In this document: one piece after another, positions 42,883-51,633 of the stretch
Numbering within the stretch: position 1 is the stretch's first letter
Layout: every line of letters starts with the position of its first letter
Assembly: GCF_900102925.1 (NCBI RefSeq)
Contig: NZ_FNKI01000002.1
Location: 372,001 to 436,000, forward strand
Direction: 5' to 3'
Length of the DNA stretch: 64,000 nucleotides
Source of the DNA: Flagellimonas zhangzhouensis
Lineage (GTDB): Bacteria; Bacteroidota; Bacteroidia; Flavobacteriales; Flavobacteriaceae
Notes under the pieces: model-generated
What the model saw: only the letters and a program-made list of their open reading frames with translations
What the model was told of the DNA's origin: nothing
Database searches by the model: none
Position numbers and translations under genes: made by a program

Positions 42883-44303
42883 TCGGACTTGACTTTTAAA
42901 TTCAATGCTTTGCCTTTTTCCAACATAAATTGAAGGGCGGCTTCATACTCATTTGGGATTTCCCCCTCTAAAATGGCTTCTTTGATGGCATCTTTGATGA
43001 TGCCGATTTCTTTGGAGGGTTTTAGGTTGAAAGTTTCCATGATTTCTTCCCCAGAAACTGGCGGCTGAAAATTTCGAACATGGTCACGTTCTTCAACTTC
43101 AACTATTTTTTGACGAACAATTTTAAAGTTGTTCTTGTATTTTTTCTGCTTTTTAGGATTCTTGGTGGTGATATCCGCTTCGCAAAGGGTCATTAGGTCT
43201 TCCACATTATCTCCTGCATCAAAAACCAATCTGCGCACTGCCGAATCGGTTACATGATCTTCGGAAAGGATAATGGGGCGTGAGCTCATCATCACCATTT
43301 TTTGAACGAATTTCATTTTTTCGTTTAAGGGCATACGCAACCTTTTAAAGAGTTTGTACACCATTTTAGAGCCAACAAATTCGTGTGCATGGAAGGTCCA
43401 GCCAATCTTTTTATGGAACTTTTTAGTTGGGGCTTTTCCAATATCGTGCAAAAGGGCGGCCCAGCGCAACCAAAGGTTTTCGGTGGTTTCCGAAATGTTA
43501 TCGACCACCTCCAAGGTGTGCCAGAAATTATCCTTGTGGCGTTGCCCTTCAATTTCCTCGATGCCTTGTAATGCAGTTAGCTCTGGTAGAATAAGTGGGA
43601 GCAATCCAGTTTTGTGCAACAAGGAAAATCCAATTGAGGGTTTAGGACTCATCAGAATTTTGTTGAGTTCGTCCACAATCCGCTCTTTGGACACAATTTT
43701 AATACGTTCTTGATTTTCTGTGATAGCTTGCAATGACTTCAACTCGATATTGAAATGCAATTGGGTTGCAAACCGAATGGCTCGCATCATGCGCAAGGGG
43801 TCATCGGAATAGGTGATGCCTGGTTCCAACGGAGTTCGTATGATTTGCTCGTCCAAATCACCCAATCCATTAAAAGGATCTAACAATTCTCCAAAATTGG
43901 ATGCATTCAGGGATAATGCCATGGCATTGATTGTGAAATCACGACGGTTTTGGTCGTCTTCCAAACTGCCATCCTCAACAACAGGTTTTCTACTATCGCG
44001 GTGGTAACTTTCTTTTCGTGCACCCACAAATTCCAGTTCTAAATCTTTGTGCTTGATCATGGCGGTACCAAAATTCTTAAAGACTGAAATTTCTGGTTTA
44101 CCCTTAAGTTTGGAGGCTACTTTTTTCGCGAGTTCAATCCCGCTGCCAATGGCAACAATATCAATATCTTTTGGGGTGTTTCTTTTTAAGAAGTAATCAC
44201 GCACATAACCACCAATCACGTAGGCATCCACGCCCAATTCGTCAGCGGCTTCTCCAATGAGTTTAAAAATGGGATGTTTTATGGCTTCCAAATGAACCTG
44301 CAT
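42879..44303 (-). CDS. cca: CCA-adding tRNA nucleotidyltransferase with HD domain
   Basis: The 474-residue enzyme builds or repairs the CCA end of tRNAs. The class II nucleotidyltransferase head has YVIGGYVRDYFLKRNTPKDIDIVAIG (active-site Asp pair), followed by RRDFTINAMALSL and DDPLRMMRAIRFATQL. An HD domain (LLHDIGKAPTK, about residues 285-295) is typical of the Bacteroidota form. Translation is coupled to ctaA by a 4-base overlap. The TsaC-type gene ends 7 bases upstream of its start. Confidence 0.96.
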   Translation of the reverse strand: MQVHLEAIKHPIFKLIGEAADELGVDAYVIGGYVRDYFLKRNTPKDIDIVAIGSGIELAKKVASKLKGKPEISVFKNFGTAMIKHKDLELEFVGARKESYHRDSRKPVVEDGSLEDDQNRRDFTINAMALSLNASNFGELLDPFNGLGDLDEQIIRTPLEPGITYSDDPLRMMRAIRFATQLHFNIELKSLQAITENQERIKIVSKERIVDELNKILMSPKPSIGFSLLHKTGLLPLILPELTALQGIEEIEGQRHKDNFWHTLEVVDNISETTENLWLRWAALLHDIGKAPTKKFHKKIGWTFHAHEFVGSKMVYKLFKRLRMPLNEKMKFVQKMVMMSSRPIILSEDHVTDSAVRRLVFDAGDNVEDLMTLCEADITTKNPKKQKKYKNNFKIVRQKIVEVEERDHVRNFQPPVSGEEIMETFNLKPSKEIGIIKDAIKEAILEGEIPNEYEAALQFMLEKGKALNLKVKSE

Positions 44304-44310
44304 CGTCTGT

Positions 44311-44871
44311 CTATTCCCGAATTACCTTCACCTGTCCATCATTACTCAATTTAATAATGGAGGAGGGTGAGGGGTTTTGATTTACATCGGGCAAATTTAC
44401 CACATAGTCCACTCCTTTTAAAATTTCTGGGCTTATATCCTTAAACTGTTTTGGGGTGGGCTCACCAGAAATATTTGCAGAGGTGGAAACAATGGGCTTC
44501 CCAAACTTATTGATGAGGTATTGACAGAATTTATCGGAAGCCACGCGGATGGCCAAGGTGTTGTCTTCGGCAACAAGGTTTTCTGCAATTCCTTTGGGTG
44601 CATCAAAAACAATGGTGGTAGGTTTGGTGGCCAAATCCATGATGTCATAAGCCACTTCTGGGACTTCCTGCACATGGCGTTCCAGCATGGCTTGATGGGA
44701 AACCAAACATATTAGAGCTTTGCTATCCTCCCTTTTTTTTAGTGCATAGACCTTTTTCACAGCTTCGGGATTCGTTGCATCGCAGCCAATGCCCCAAACC
44801 GTGTCGGTAGGGTAGAGGATAAGACCTCCCTCTTTAAGTATGGTATTGCTGTGGTTTACTTCTTCTATCAA
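44311..44871 (-). CDS. tsaC: L-threonylcarbamoyladenylate synthase (YrdC/Sua5 family)
   Basis: The enzyme makes threonylcarbamoyl-AMP for the t6A modification of ANN-decoding tRNAs. LKEGGLILYPTDTVWGIGCDA is the YrdC signature, followed by KKREDSKALICLVS, LAIRVASDKFCQYLINKFGKPIVSTSANISGEPTP. The long in-frame ATG at 44940 would overlap the preceding gene by 65 bases and add unconserved residues. The TTG at 44871, 5 bases after that gene's stop, puts the conserved motif about 17 residues from the start as in other members, and is preferred. Confidence 0.92.
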   Translation of the reverse strand: MIEEVNHSNTILKEGGLILYPTDTVWGIGCDATNPEAVKKVYALKKREDSKALICLVSHQAMLERHVQEVPEVAYDIMDLATKPTTIVFDAPKGIAENLVAEDNTLAIRVASDKFCQYLINKFGKPIVSTSANISGEPTPKQFKDISPEILKGVDYVVNLPDVNQNPSPSSIIKLSNDGQVKVIRE

Positions 44872-44875
44872 TGTC

Positions 44876-45691
44876 CTAGAATTTAAAATTAAAATGTTCC
44901 GACAATGCCAACCATTGAACTCGGTTTTTGTCCATGCCAATATTTCCTTTTTTTAGAGATACTTTTTGGGATCCCCAAATAGGAATAGGTTCTTTGGTCG
45001 GGTTGGATGACATAATCGAGGTCGTTCCTTTCAATAAACTCATGGCCTTGAACCATAAATCGTCCGCTTTAGGAGTCAGTTGTAAAAAGAGTTCTTGATT
45101 AAAAACTTGTTCATGTAAGCAATTCGGAGGGTATAGTGTACCACCAGCTCCAATGGGCAGGGTTAGTTTTGGATTTTCGCACTTTTCCGTGTTTGATTTC
45201 CATTCTTTATAAGGGAGCAAAGTTCCAGAATCATCATAGGAAATACAACGCACTTGGTTCGCTATGATCTGATTTGGATTGTTTTTTTGTTCAACAATAA
45301 GATTGGACAACCAATCCTTTCGATACATCATATCATCATCGCAAGTAATGATGGTTTTATGTGGAAATAGTTTGAGAGGTTCCACCAATTTTCGATGCGA
45401 GCTGTAATAATCCGTGTATCTTATTTGAAAAATTTCACCTTCCAAAGCGGATAATTTCTTCGGAATTTTATTTTTTAAGTCCTCATGAAGCCAAAGAAAT
45501 ATATGTTCAGGAAGAACAGATTGATTTAAAATGCTTCGTATGGTAAGGTGAACAATGTCCAGTCTTGATGGGATGGAAGCCAATGAAACAACCACGACAG
45601 CCTCTTCTTTGTTTGAAATCAGCTGCTTTAGCGATTGCCCAGAAAGTTTTACTTGGTTATAAAGTGAAACGGGTATTTCCTTGACTTTCAT
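44876..45691 (-). CDS. Glycosyltransferase-like protein (GT-A fold)
   Basis: The 271-residue protein has a GT-A-like N-terminal half (VVSLASIPSRLDIVHLTIRSILNQ) and a DxD-type metal motif in TIITCDDDMMYRKDWL. GAGGTLYPPNCLHEQVF in the C-terminal half is also typical of this small glycosyltransferase group. The acceptor is unknown. It starts a minus-strand unit with the tRNA-modification and CCA genes, and is divergent from another glycosyltransferase gene, so surface polysaccharide or lipooligosaccharide assembly is a plausible role. Confidence 0.87.
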   Translation of the reverse strand: MKVKEIPVSLYNQVKLSGQSLKQLISNKEEAVVVVSLASIPSRLDIVHLTIRSILNQSVLPEHIFLWLHEDLKNKIPKKLSALEGEIFQIRYTDYYSSHRKLVEPLKLFPHKTIITCDDDMMYRKDWLSNLIVEQKNNPNQIIANQVRCISYDDSGTLLPYKEWKSNTEKCENPKLTLPIGAGGTLYPPNCLHEQVFNQELFLQLTPKADDLWFKAMSLLKGTTSIMSSNPTKEPIPIWGSQKVSLKKGNIGMDKNRVQWLALSEHFNFKF

Positions 45692-45744
45692 TACAGAACA
45701 TTAGAATCGCAAAATTAAGCATATGTGATAACATTTAATATTTC

Positions 45745-45752
45745 TATTTTTG
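45745..45752 (+). promoter_or_regulatory. -7 promoter element of the GT2/GT7C gene, close to its start codon
   Basis: TATTTTTG, an exact TAnnTTTG match, ending only 5 bases before the preferred ATG at 45758. Transcription would begin at or next to the start codon. Confidence 0.5.
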
Positions 45753-45757
45753 CCAAG

Positions 45758-46591
45758 ATGAATCCGAAAGAAAAAGAACCGCCGAAAATTTCAGTAATAG
45801 TAAGTACCTATAATGCCGAAGAGTGGCTGGAAAAGGTGCTGTGGGGATTCAATTGTCAATTATTTAAGGATTTTGAAGTGGTGATTGCCGATGATGGGTC
45901 GGGTCCAAAGACCAAGGCGCTTTTGGATGAAATGAAGGAAAAAGTCTTTTATAATATCGTGCATGTTTGGCAGGAGGATGATGGTTTTCAAAAGTCCAGG
46001 ATTTTAAATAAAGCTGTTGAAGCTTGCAGTGCGGACTACATAATTATGACAGACGGGGATTGTATTCCTCGCGAGGACTTTGTGGAGGTGCATTACATCA
46101 ATAAAGAGGAAGGTTATTTTATCTCGGGGGGGTATTATATGCTGCCCATGAATATCTCCAAAATGATCACCAAAGAGGATATTGAAAAGCAAAACTGTTT
46201 TAATATTCATTGGCTAAGAGAACAGGGAATTCCAAAAACCTTTAAAAACAACAAGCTCACTGCGAGTGGGGTTGTATCTAAATTTTTGAACACGTTTACG
46301 CCGACCAATGCTAGTTGGAACGGGCATAATTCTTCTGGTTGGAAAAAGGATATTTTAAATGTGAACGGTTTCGATGAACGGATGCAATATGGTGGTCAGG
46401 ACCGTGAGTTGGGTGAGCGCCTGTTTAATTTTGGGATTAAATCCAAACAATTACGTTATAGTGCGGTTTGTGTGCATTTAGATCATAAAAGAGGCTATAA
46501 AACTCCCGAATCTATTGCTAAAAATCAGGCCATTCGAAAGGAAACAAGGTCACAAAAGGTAGTTTGGACCCACTACGGCATTACTAAATAG
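45758..46591 (+). CDS. Family 2 glycosyltransferase with galactosyltransferase-like C-terminus
   Basis: From ATG 45758 the protein has 277 residues. The GT-A core begins ISVIVSTYNAEEWLEKVL, with DDGSGPKTKALL and the DxD motif in IIMTDGDCIPREDFVE. The C-terminal ERMQYGGQDRELGERLFNFGIK matches the GT7 C-terminal domain (Glyco_transf_7C). An in-frame codon at 45725 lies upstream of the -7 box at 45745-45752 and would not be transcribed from it. The 3' end overlaps the convergent GT gene by 19 bases. Confidence 0.93.
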   Translation: MNPKEKEPPKISVIVSTYNAEEWLEKVLWGFNCQLFKDFEVVIADDGSGPKTKALLDEMKEKVFYNIVHVWQEDDGFQKSRILNKAVEACSADYIIMTDGDCIPREDFVEVHYINKEEGYFISGGYYMLPMNISKMITKEDIEKQNCFNIHWLREQGIPKTFKNNKLTASGVVSKFLNTFTPTNASWNGHNSSGWKKDILNVNGFDERMQYGGQDRELGERLFNFGIKSKQLRYSAVCVHLDHKRGYKTPESIAKNQAIRKETRSQKVVWTHYGITK

Positions 46592-47376
46592 TAGGCCAAC
46601 TCGTTCTTTTTCTCCAATCTTTTTAATTCGCAAAAACGCTCCAAAACTCCTAATGCGTTCAGAAAGCAGATAGTCAAACCTTTTTTGCCATCTAATACTC
46701 CCAAACGAATGATGTAATGATTGAAAAATTTCCAAAAGGGTTTTACGGTCATCAAAAGATAATTGAAGTGCTTCTCTTTATAGAAATCTTCTTTAGCCTT
46801 TAAGCGACCATAGCACAACATCTTTCCTTTGTAATCCTCGTAATTTTTATAACAGAAATGCAATAGCTTTTCGTTCAAAATTCCAGAAGTGCCATCCACT
46901 TCAAGGGTTTCGTGAACAATTTTTTTATCGGTAAACTGAGCTTTACTTTTTCTGAAAAGTCGATGGTTTTTATCGGTTTGCCAACCACTATAATTTAGGG
47001 GCTGGTTTTGAAACATGAACTTTCTATAAAACCAATAGGCCTCATGGGCATTTGGATTGTTAATGGTTTCGGTGATTTCTTGCTGAAGATTTTTAGTAAC
47101 TACCTCGTCAGCATCCAAAAACAGTACCCAATCATTGGAGGCTTGCTTTAGCGTAAATGACTTTTGTGAGGTGAAATTTTCAAAAGGATTTTGAATCACT
47201 TTCACCTTGGGATGCTTAAGGAGATATTCATAAGTACCATCGGTACTAAAAGAGTCCACAACAATTATCTCATCGGCAAATGAAATGGATTCAATACACT
47301 TTTCAATGTAGCCTATCTCGTTGTAGGTAATAATAAGTGCTGATAATTTTTGCTTTGGGGTGCTCAATTCAGCCAT
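46573..47376 (-). CDS. Family 2 glycosyltransferase (WaaE/KdtX-like)
   Basis: The 267-residue enzyme resembles LPS core beta-glucosyltransferases of the WaaE/KdtX type: LSALIITYNEIGYIEKCIESI, EIIVVDSFSTDGT, the DxD motif in WVLFLDADEVV, then YWFYRKFMFQNQPLNYSGWQTDKNHRLFRK and KIVHETLEVDG. It is convergent with the preceding GT gene with a 19-base overlap of coding ends. Core or lipooligosaccharide modification is the inferred role. Confidence 0.93.
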   Translation of the reverse strand: MAELSTPKQKLSALIITYNEIGYIEKCIESISFADEIIVVDSFSTDGTYEYLLKHPKVKVIQNPFENFTSQKSFTLKQASNDWVLFLDADEVVTKNLQQEITETINNPNAHEAYWFYRKFMFQNQPLNYSGWQTDKNHRLFRKSKAQFTDKKIVHETLEVDGTSGILNEKLLHFCYKNYEDYKGKMLCYGRLKAKEDFYKEKHFNYLLMTVKPFWKFFNHYIIRLGVLDGKKGLTICFLNALGVLERFCELKRLEKKNELAYYLVMP

Positions 47377-47497
47377 AAATTTTTATGCTATGAGGTTAGT
47401 TGCTTCTAATCTAAAACAAAAAAAATGATTAAAAATTGTTTATGCGATTATTTTTCTTACAACAATCAAATATGCAATTTCCCTACTCTTTTTTTGT

Positions 47498-47529
47498 TAA
47501 AAATCAATTCAGGGGGAAGAATTGATTTT
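47498..47529. repeat. Perfect 12-bp inverted repeat with G-rich loop
   Basis: AAAAATCAATTC (47498-47509), loop AGGGGGAA, GAATTGATTTTT (47518-47529). It lies 122 bases upstream of the WaaE-like gene start and just after the dapD terminator on the minus strand. It lacks a following U-run; it may be an operator, a cruciform or a small-RNA structure. Confidence 0.55.
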
Positions 47530-47548
47530 TATAAGTAGAGTATAAAAT

Positions 47549-47586
47549 TGAAAAAGGGTTGCTTCCTGATCTACAAAAAGCAACCC
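47549..47586 (-). terminator. Rho-independent terminator of dapD
   Basis: On the minus strand GGGTTGCTT (47586-47578), a loop, AAGCAACCC (47564-47556), then TTTTTCAATTTT. Outer sequence AAATTGAAA/TTTCAATTT extends the structure. Confidence 0.85.
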
Positions 47587-47610
47587 AGTATTTCAATTTA
47601 TCTTTTAATA

Positions 47611-48426
47611 CTATACCGCTACATCATGCTCTCTTAAAGCATTGTTTAACGAAGTCTTTTTATCTGTACTTTCTTTTCTTTTTCCAATGATCAATGCACA
47701 AGGCACTTGATACTCCCCAGCAGGGAATTTTTTGGTGTAGCTTCCAGGAATCACTACAGATCTAGCAGGCACTCTTCCTTTCAATTCAATAGGCTCGTCA
47801 CCAGTAACATCGATAATTTTGGTTGAAGCAGTCAAAACCACATTCGCACCCAAAACAGCCTCTTTTTCAACGCGAACACCTTCCACCACAATACATCTAG
47901 AACCGATAAAGGCATTATCTTCAATAATTACAGGAGCAGCTTGCAAAGGTTCCAAAACACCACCGATACCAACACCACCACTTAAGTGGACGTTCTTACC
48001 GATTTGAGCACAACTACCCACCGTAGCCCAAGTATCGACCATAGTGCCTTCATCCACATAAGCCCCAATGTTTACATAACTTGGCATTAAAATGGTTCCT
48101 TTGGATATATAAGCTCCGTGTCTAGCCACTGCATGAGGTACCACACGAACTCCTTTTTCCTGATAGCCTCTCTTCAATGGAATTTTATCGTGGTATTCAA
48201 AAATGCCAGCTTCAAGTACTTCCATTTTTTGGATGGGGAAATAAAGTACAACGGCTTTCTTTACCCATTCATTGATCTGCCATCCATCTTCGGTTGGCTC
48301 TGCACAACGCAATTCACCCATATCGATAAGGTCAATTACCTCTCGAATGGCCACTTGGGTCTCTTCTTCTTGCAACAACTCTCTATTGTCCCACGCTTTT
48401 TCAATTAGCGCTCTTAAATCTGTCAT
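47611..48426 (-). CDS. dapD: 2,3,4,5-tetrahydropyridine-2,6-dicarboxylate N-succinyltransferase
   Basis: DapD succinylates tetrahydrodipicolinate in the lysine and meso-DAP pathway. From ATG 48426 (MTDLRALIEKAWDNRELL) the protein has 271 residues, the family length. Left-handed beta-helix hexapeptide repeats (LMPSYVNIGAYVDEGTMVDTWATVGSCAQIGKNVHLSGGVGIGGVLEPLQ) are obvious, and DEGTMVDTWATVGSCAQIG is diagnostic. A longer frame from 48489 would place an unconserved extension upstream of the promoter box, so it is rejected. lysA of the same pathway is at 28504-29742. Confidence 0.97.
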   Translation of the reverse strand: MTDLRALIEKAWDNRELLQEEETQVAIREVIDLIDMGELRCAEPTEDGWQINEWVKKAVVLYFPIQKMEVLEAGIFEYHDKIPLKRGYQEKGVRVVPHAVARHGAYISKGTILMPSYVNIGAYVDEGTMVDTWATVGSCAQIGKNVHLSGGVGIGGVLEPLQAAPVIIEDNAFIGSRCIVVEGVRVEKEAVLGANVVLTASTKIIDVTGDEPIELKGRVPARSVVIPGSYTKKFPAGEYQVPCALIIGKRKESTDKKTSLNNALREHDVAV

Positions 48427-48442
48427 TTTCTTAAAATTTTTA

Positions 48443-48450
48443 CAAAGATA
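48443..48450 (-). promoter_or_regulatory. -7 promoter element of dapD
   Basis: TATCTTTG on the minus strand, an exact TAnnTTTG match 16 bases upstream of the ATG at 48426. Confidence 0.6.
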
Positions 48451-48503
48451 AGCCCCATGGCAGAATATTAAGAGCATTTTTAAGGGCATAACATTTTTAA
48501 GGT

Positions 48504-48511
48504 TATTTTTG
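48504..48511 (+). promoter_or_regulatory. -7 promoter element of ruvX
   Basis: TATTTTTG, an exact match, 13 bases before the TTG start at 48525. The dapD and ruvX promoters are divergent and about 55 bases apart. Confidence 0.55.
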
Positions 48512-48524
48512 CCAAAAAATTGTC

Positions 48525-48935
48525 TTGGCTAGAATTTTGGCATTGGATTATGGAAAGGTGAGAACAGGAATCGCGGTTACCGACGAGCTGCAATTGATTG
48601 CCTCTGGACTTACCACGGTTGAAACGCCAAAACTTTTGGATTTTTTAAAGGATTACCTCCAAAAAGAATCCGTTGAAAAGTTTGTGGTTGGTTTGCCCAA
48701 ACAAATGGACAATACCGAATCCGAATCCGAAGTGCTGATCCAAGAATTTTTAAAAAAATTAGTGACCAAGTTCCCAAGTATTCCTGTGGAACGTCAAGAT
48801 GAACGATTCACCTCTAAAATGGCCGTACAATCTATGTTGGAGAGCGGGTTGAAAAAGAAAAAAAGAAGAGAAAAGGCCTTGGTCGATGAAATAAGTGCCA
48901 CGCTGATTTTGCAGGCATACTTAAACCGTTTTTGA
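48525..48935 (+). CDS. ruvX: Holliday junction resolvase-like RuvX (YqgF), TTG start
   Basis: The 136-residue RNase H-fold nuclease is implicated in 16S rRNA processing and Holliday-junction resolution. ARILALDYGKVRTGIAVTD is the family start with the catalytic Asp. VVGLPKQMDNTESESE and VERQDERFTSKMA (ERFTS motif) follow. The conserved first residues begin right at a TTG codon, which must be the initiator because no in-frame ATG precedes it. def follows after 3 bases, so the two are co-transcribed. Confidence 0.94.
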   Translation: MARILALDYGKVRTGIAVTDELQLIASGLTTVETPKLLDFLKDYLQKESVEKFVVGLPKQMDNTESESEVLIQEFLKKLVTKFPSIPVERQDERFTSKMAVQSMLESGLKKKKRREKALVDEISATLILQAYLNRF

Positions 48936-48938
48936 TTT

Positions 48939-49529
48939 ATGATTTTACCCATTGTGGCGTACGGGGATCCCGTTTTACGAAAGGTAGCAAAGGATATTGA
49001 TTCAGAATACCCAAAATTGGATGAGTTGATCAACAATATGTGGGATACCATGTACAATGCCCATGGCGTTGGATTGGCAGCGCCCCAAGTTGGTTTGCCC
49101 ATCAGAATGTTTGTAATAGATACTACTCCCTTTGCTGATGATGAAGATTTGACCCAAGAGGAACAAAAGCAATTGGATGGCTTCAAAAAAGTGTTCATCA
49201 ATGCCAAAATTGAAGAGGAAAATGGCAAGGAATGGGATTTTAGCGAGGGCTGTTTGAGCATTCCAGACATTCGCGAAGATGTAAGTCGTAAGGCTGAAAT
49301 CGTGATCAGTTATTTAGATGAAGATTTTAAATCCCACAAAGAAACCTATGATGGGTTGTTGGCAAGGGTAATTCAGCATGAGTATGATCATATCGAGGGT
49401 ATTTTGTTCACAGATAAATTATCATCCTTAAAAAAGCGACTGCTTAAAAGTCGTTTGGAAAAAATTTCCAAGGGAAAAATCAATGCAGACTACAAAATGC
49501 GATTTCCCGATATCAAAAAACGACGTTAA
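48939..49529 (+). CDS. def: Peptide deformylase
   Basis: The enzyme removes the N-formyl group from nascent proteins. The three PDF motifs are GVGLAAPQVGL, EGCLSIPDI (metal Cys) and QHEYDHIEGILF (HExxH). The 196-residue length matches the Bacteroidota form, with an insertion between motifs 1 and 2 (DEDLTQEEQKQLDGF). It lies directly downstream of ruvX, an order common in flavobacteria. Confidence 0.97.
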   Translation: MILPIVAYGDPVLRKVAKDIDSEYPKLDELINNMWDTMYNAHGVGLAAPQVGLPIRMFVIDTTPFADDEDLTQEEQKQLDGFKKVFINAKIEEENGKEWDFSEGCLSIPDIREDVSRKAEIVISYLDEDFKSHKETYDGLLARVIQHEYDHIEGILFTDKLSSLKKRLLKSRLEKISKGKINADYKMRFPDIKKRR

Positions 49530-49555
49530 AAAAATCGAAGTTCCTTATAAAAACA

Positions 49556-49563
49556 TATTTTTG
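49556..49563 (+). promoter_or_regulatory. -7 promoter element of the DUF5606 gene
   Basis: TATTTTTG, an exact match, 20 bases before the ATG at 49583, indicating that the gene has its own promoter besides any read-through from def. Confidence 0.55.
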
Positions 49564-49582
49564 CGCGCATAAATTATTTTAA

Positions 49583-50032
49583 ATGGCATTAGACAAAATT
49601 TTATCTATCGGAGGTAAACCTGGACTTTACAAATTGTTGACCCAAACCCGTGGTGGTTTTGTGGGTGAATCCCTTTTGGATGGCAAACGAGTTACTGTTG
49701 GCCTAAGAAGCAATGTAAGTGTACTTTCGGAAATTGCCATTTACACTTTGGAAGAAGAAGTGCCGTTGAAAGAGGTTTTCCAAAAAATCAAGGAAAAGGA
49801 AAACGGAAATAAAACTTCTGTGAGCCACAAGGCCGATAAAATTGAGTTGGAAGAATATTTCTTCGAAGTGCTTCCAAATTATGATGAGGATCGAGTGTAC
49901 GCTAGTGACATCAAAAAAATCATCCAGTGGTACAACATTCTTTTGGACAACAACATCACTGAATTTGTTGAAGTTGAAGCAAAAGAAGAAGAGGCACCAG
50001 CTGCTGCCGATGCCTCCGCTGAGGAAGAATAA
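49583..50032 (+). CDS. DUF5606 family protein
   Basis: The 149-residue protein starts LDKILSIGGKPGLYKLLTQTRGGFVGESLLDGKR, the signature of the Bacteroidota-specific DUF5606 family. A predicted beta/alpha domain spans about residues 1-125. An acidic Ala/Glu-rich low-complexity tail follows (VEAKEEEAPAAADASAEEE). It follows ruvX-def in the same direction. No function is established. Confidence 0.94.
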   Translation: MALDKILSIGGKPGLYKLLTQTRGGFVGESLLDGKRVTVGLRSNVSVLSEIAIYTLEEEVPLKEVFQKIKEKENGNKTSVSHKADKIELEEYFFEVLPNYDEDRVYASDIKKIIQWYNILLDNNITEFVEVEAKEEEAPAAADASAEEE

Positions 50033-50041
50033 ATCTTATTC

Positions 50042-51622
50042 CTATTCTTTTTTCCAGTCAATCAATTTACTTGGGTAATAATTGACATTCATTTTTTCTA
50101 GATAAGGAACCTGTTTGGCCAATCTTTCTTTGTAGTCGTCCCAGTTGAGTTGTTCTGAGGAAGTCCAGCCCAATTCGGCATAACCAATCGCTCTTGGGAA
50201 AGCTAAATATTCCAATTCGGCACTATTACTAATGGTTTCGGACCAAAGTGGTGCTTCAATACCCAGAATATTTTCTTTGGGAAGCCCCTCCACATAAGTT
50301 TCGGGATCCCATTGGTAGCCCACATCAACAGGGATGTAGGCAGCCCAGTGCAATCCGTATTCCGAAATGGAATCGTACTGCATATCCAAATAAGCTTTTT
50401 TAGCTGGAGAAATAATAATTTTTGAACCATTTTCAGCAGCTTTTAAAGCATGTTCTGGTTCGTTCCAAAGTTGCACAATGGATGAACCGTCAATCTTGGC
50501 TTGGGCAATCTCATCCCAACCAATCATGATTTTGCCGTGCTTTTGCACAATTTTCTCCACCTTTTCCACAAAAAGAATGTAATCACTCTTTTTGGTCACA
50601 TGGCTTTCATCACCTCCAATATGAAAGTAAGGACTGGGCGACATAGAAGCAATTTCACCGATCACATCATCCAAAAAGCTATAAACCGTATCTTTTTGGG
50701 CATCAAATGAGCTGTAACCCACTTTCATGTCAGTTCTTACTCTTGGCGTTTCGGCCTGACCTGCTGCATGCAAGAACGGATAGCTTAAAGAAGCAGAGTT
50801 GGTGTGTCCTGGCATATCCATTTCAGGAACAATTTGAATGTGTCGCTCCGCAGCGTAGGCAACAATATCTTTGTATTCCTCTTGGGAGTAGAATCCACCT
50901 TCGCCACCACCAACTTCACTTTGACCACCGACTTCGGTAAGCTTGGGCCACGATTTGATTTCGATGCGCCATCCTTGATCATCGGTAAGGTGCATGTGAA
51001 GCGTGTTGTATTTGTAGTATGCTAAAATGTCGATGTATTTTTTGACTTCATCCACCGTAAAAAAATGACGTGCCACATCAAGCATTGAACTTCTATAGGC
51101 CAATTTAGGAGCATCCATAATTTTTCCAGAGGGAATCACCCAAAGAGGCTGGTCTGTCAAGGTATCGTTGCTTTGCTCAGGAATCAATTGTCTTAAAGTT
51201 TGAATTCCACGAAAAGCACCAGCGGCCGTTTTGGCGTTCAATAAAATGGAATCCTTTTTAATATAAAGTTGATAGGCTTCTGGGTTATCCAGTTCTTCGC
51301 TATCCGATTGGTTGATATAAATCAATCGCTCCAATGTGTTTTCGGTGGTGGAATTCACACCAAGATCCAATCCTGTTTTTCCTTTTATTTTTTCCGAAAG
51401 GAACTGTCCTACTTTTTCAAACTCAGGGTCAGTGGTTGAGGTGTAAATCGCAGTACCAGCCCCCAAACCAAAAGCACTATTGGTCGGAATGGTCTTAACG
51501 GGTTTCGGAATTAAAGCGACCGCAGAAAGGTCGGTTTTTGGAAAATTGATTTCCTTTTTTTGTTCTTCGCAAGCTGCTATGCAGAGAACTGCAGTAAACA
51601 GCAAAATTGATTTTTTGATCAC
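50042..51622 (-). CDS. GH20 beta-N-acetylhexosaminidase lipoprotein
   Basis: The 526-residue lipoprotein has lipobox IAAC (about residues 15-18). A GH20b N-terminal domain is followed by the TIM-barrel catalytic domain: MHLTDDQGWRIEIKSWPKL and the Asp-Glu catalytic pair in YFHIGGDESH. Conserved WDE (MIGWDEIAQA) and WNEPEH also occur. It removes terminal GlcNAc/GalNAc from glycans or chitin and peptidoglycan fragments, probably at the cell surface. The SGNH hydrolase gene just upstream is on the same strand, so a glycan-processing pair is likely. Confidence 0.96.
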   Translation of the reverse strand: MIKKSILLFTAVLCIAACEEQKKEINFPKTDLSAVALIPKPVKTIPTNSAFGLGAGTAIYTSTTDPEFEKVGQFLSEKIKGKTGLDLGVNSTTENTLERLIYINQSDSEELDNPEAYQLYIKKDSILLNAKTAAGAFRGIQTLRQLIPEQSNDTLTDQPLWVIPSGKIMDAPKLAYRSSMLDVARHFFTVDEVKKYIDILAYYKYNTLHMHLTDDQGWRIEIKSWPKLTEVGGQSEVGGGEGGFYSQEEYKDIVAYAAERHIQIVPEMDMPGHTNSASLSYPFLHAAGQAETPRVRTDMKVGYSSFDAQKDTVYSFLDDVIGEIASMSPSPYFHIGGDESHVTKKSDYILFVEKVEKIVQKHGKIMIGWDEIAQAKIDGSSIVQLWNEPEHALKAAENGSKIIISPAKKAYLDMQYDSISEYGLHWAAYIPVDVGYQWDPETYVEGLPKENILGIEAPLWSETISNSAELEYLAFPRAIGYAELGWTSSEQLNWDDYKERLAKQVPYLEKMNVNYYPSKLIDWKKE

Positions 51623-51633
51623 AGTTGTTTAGT

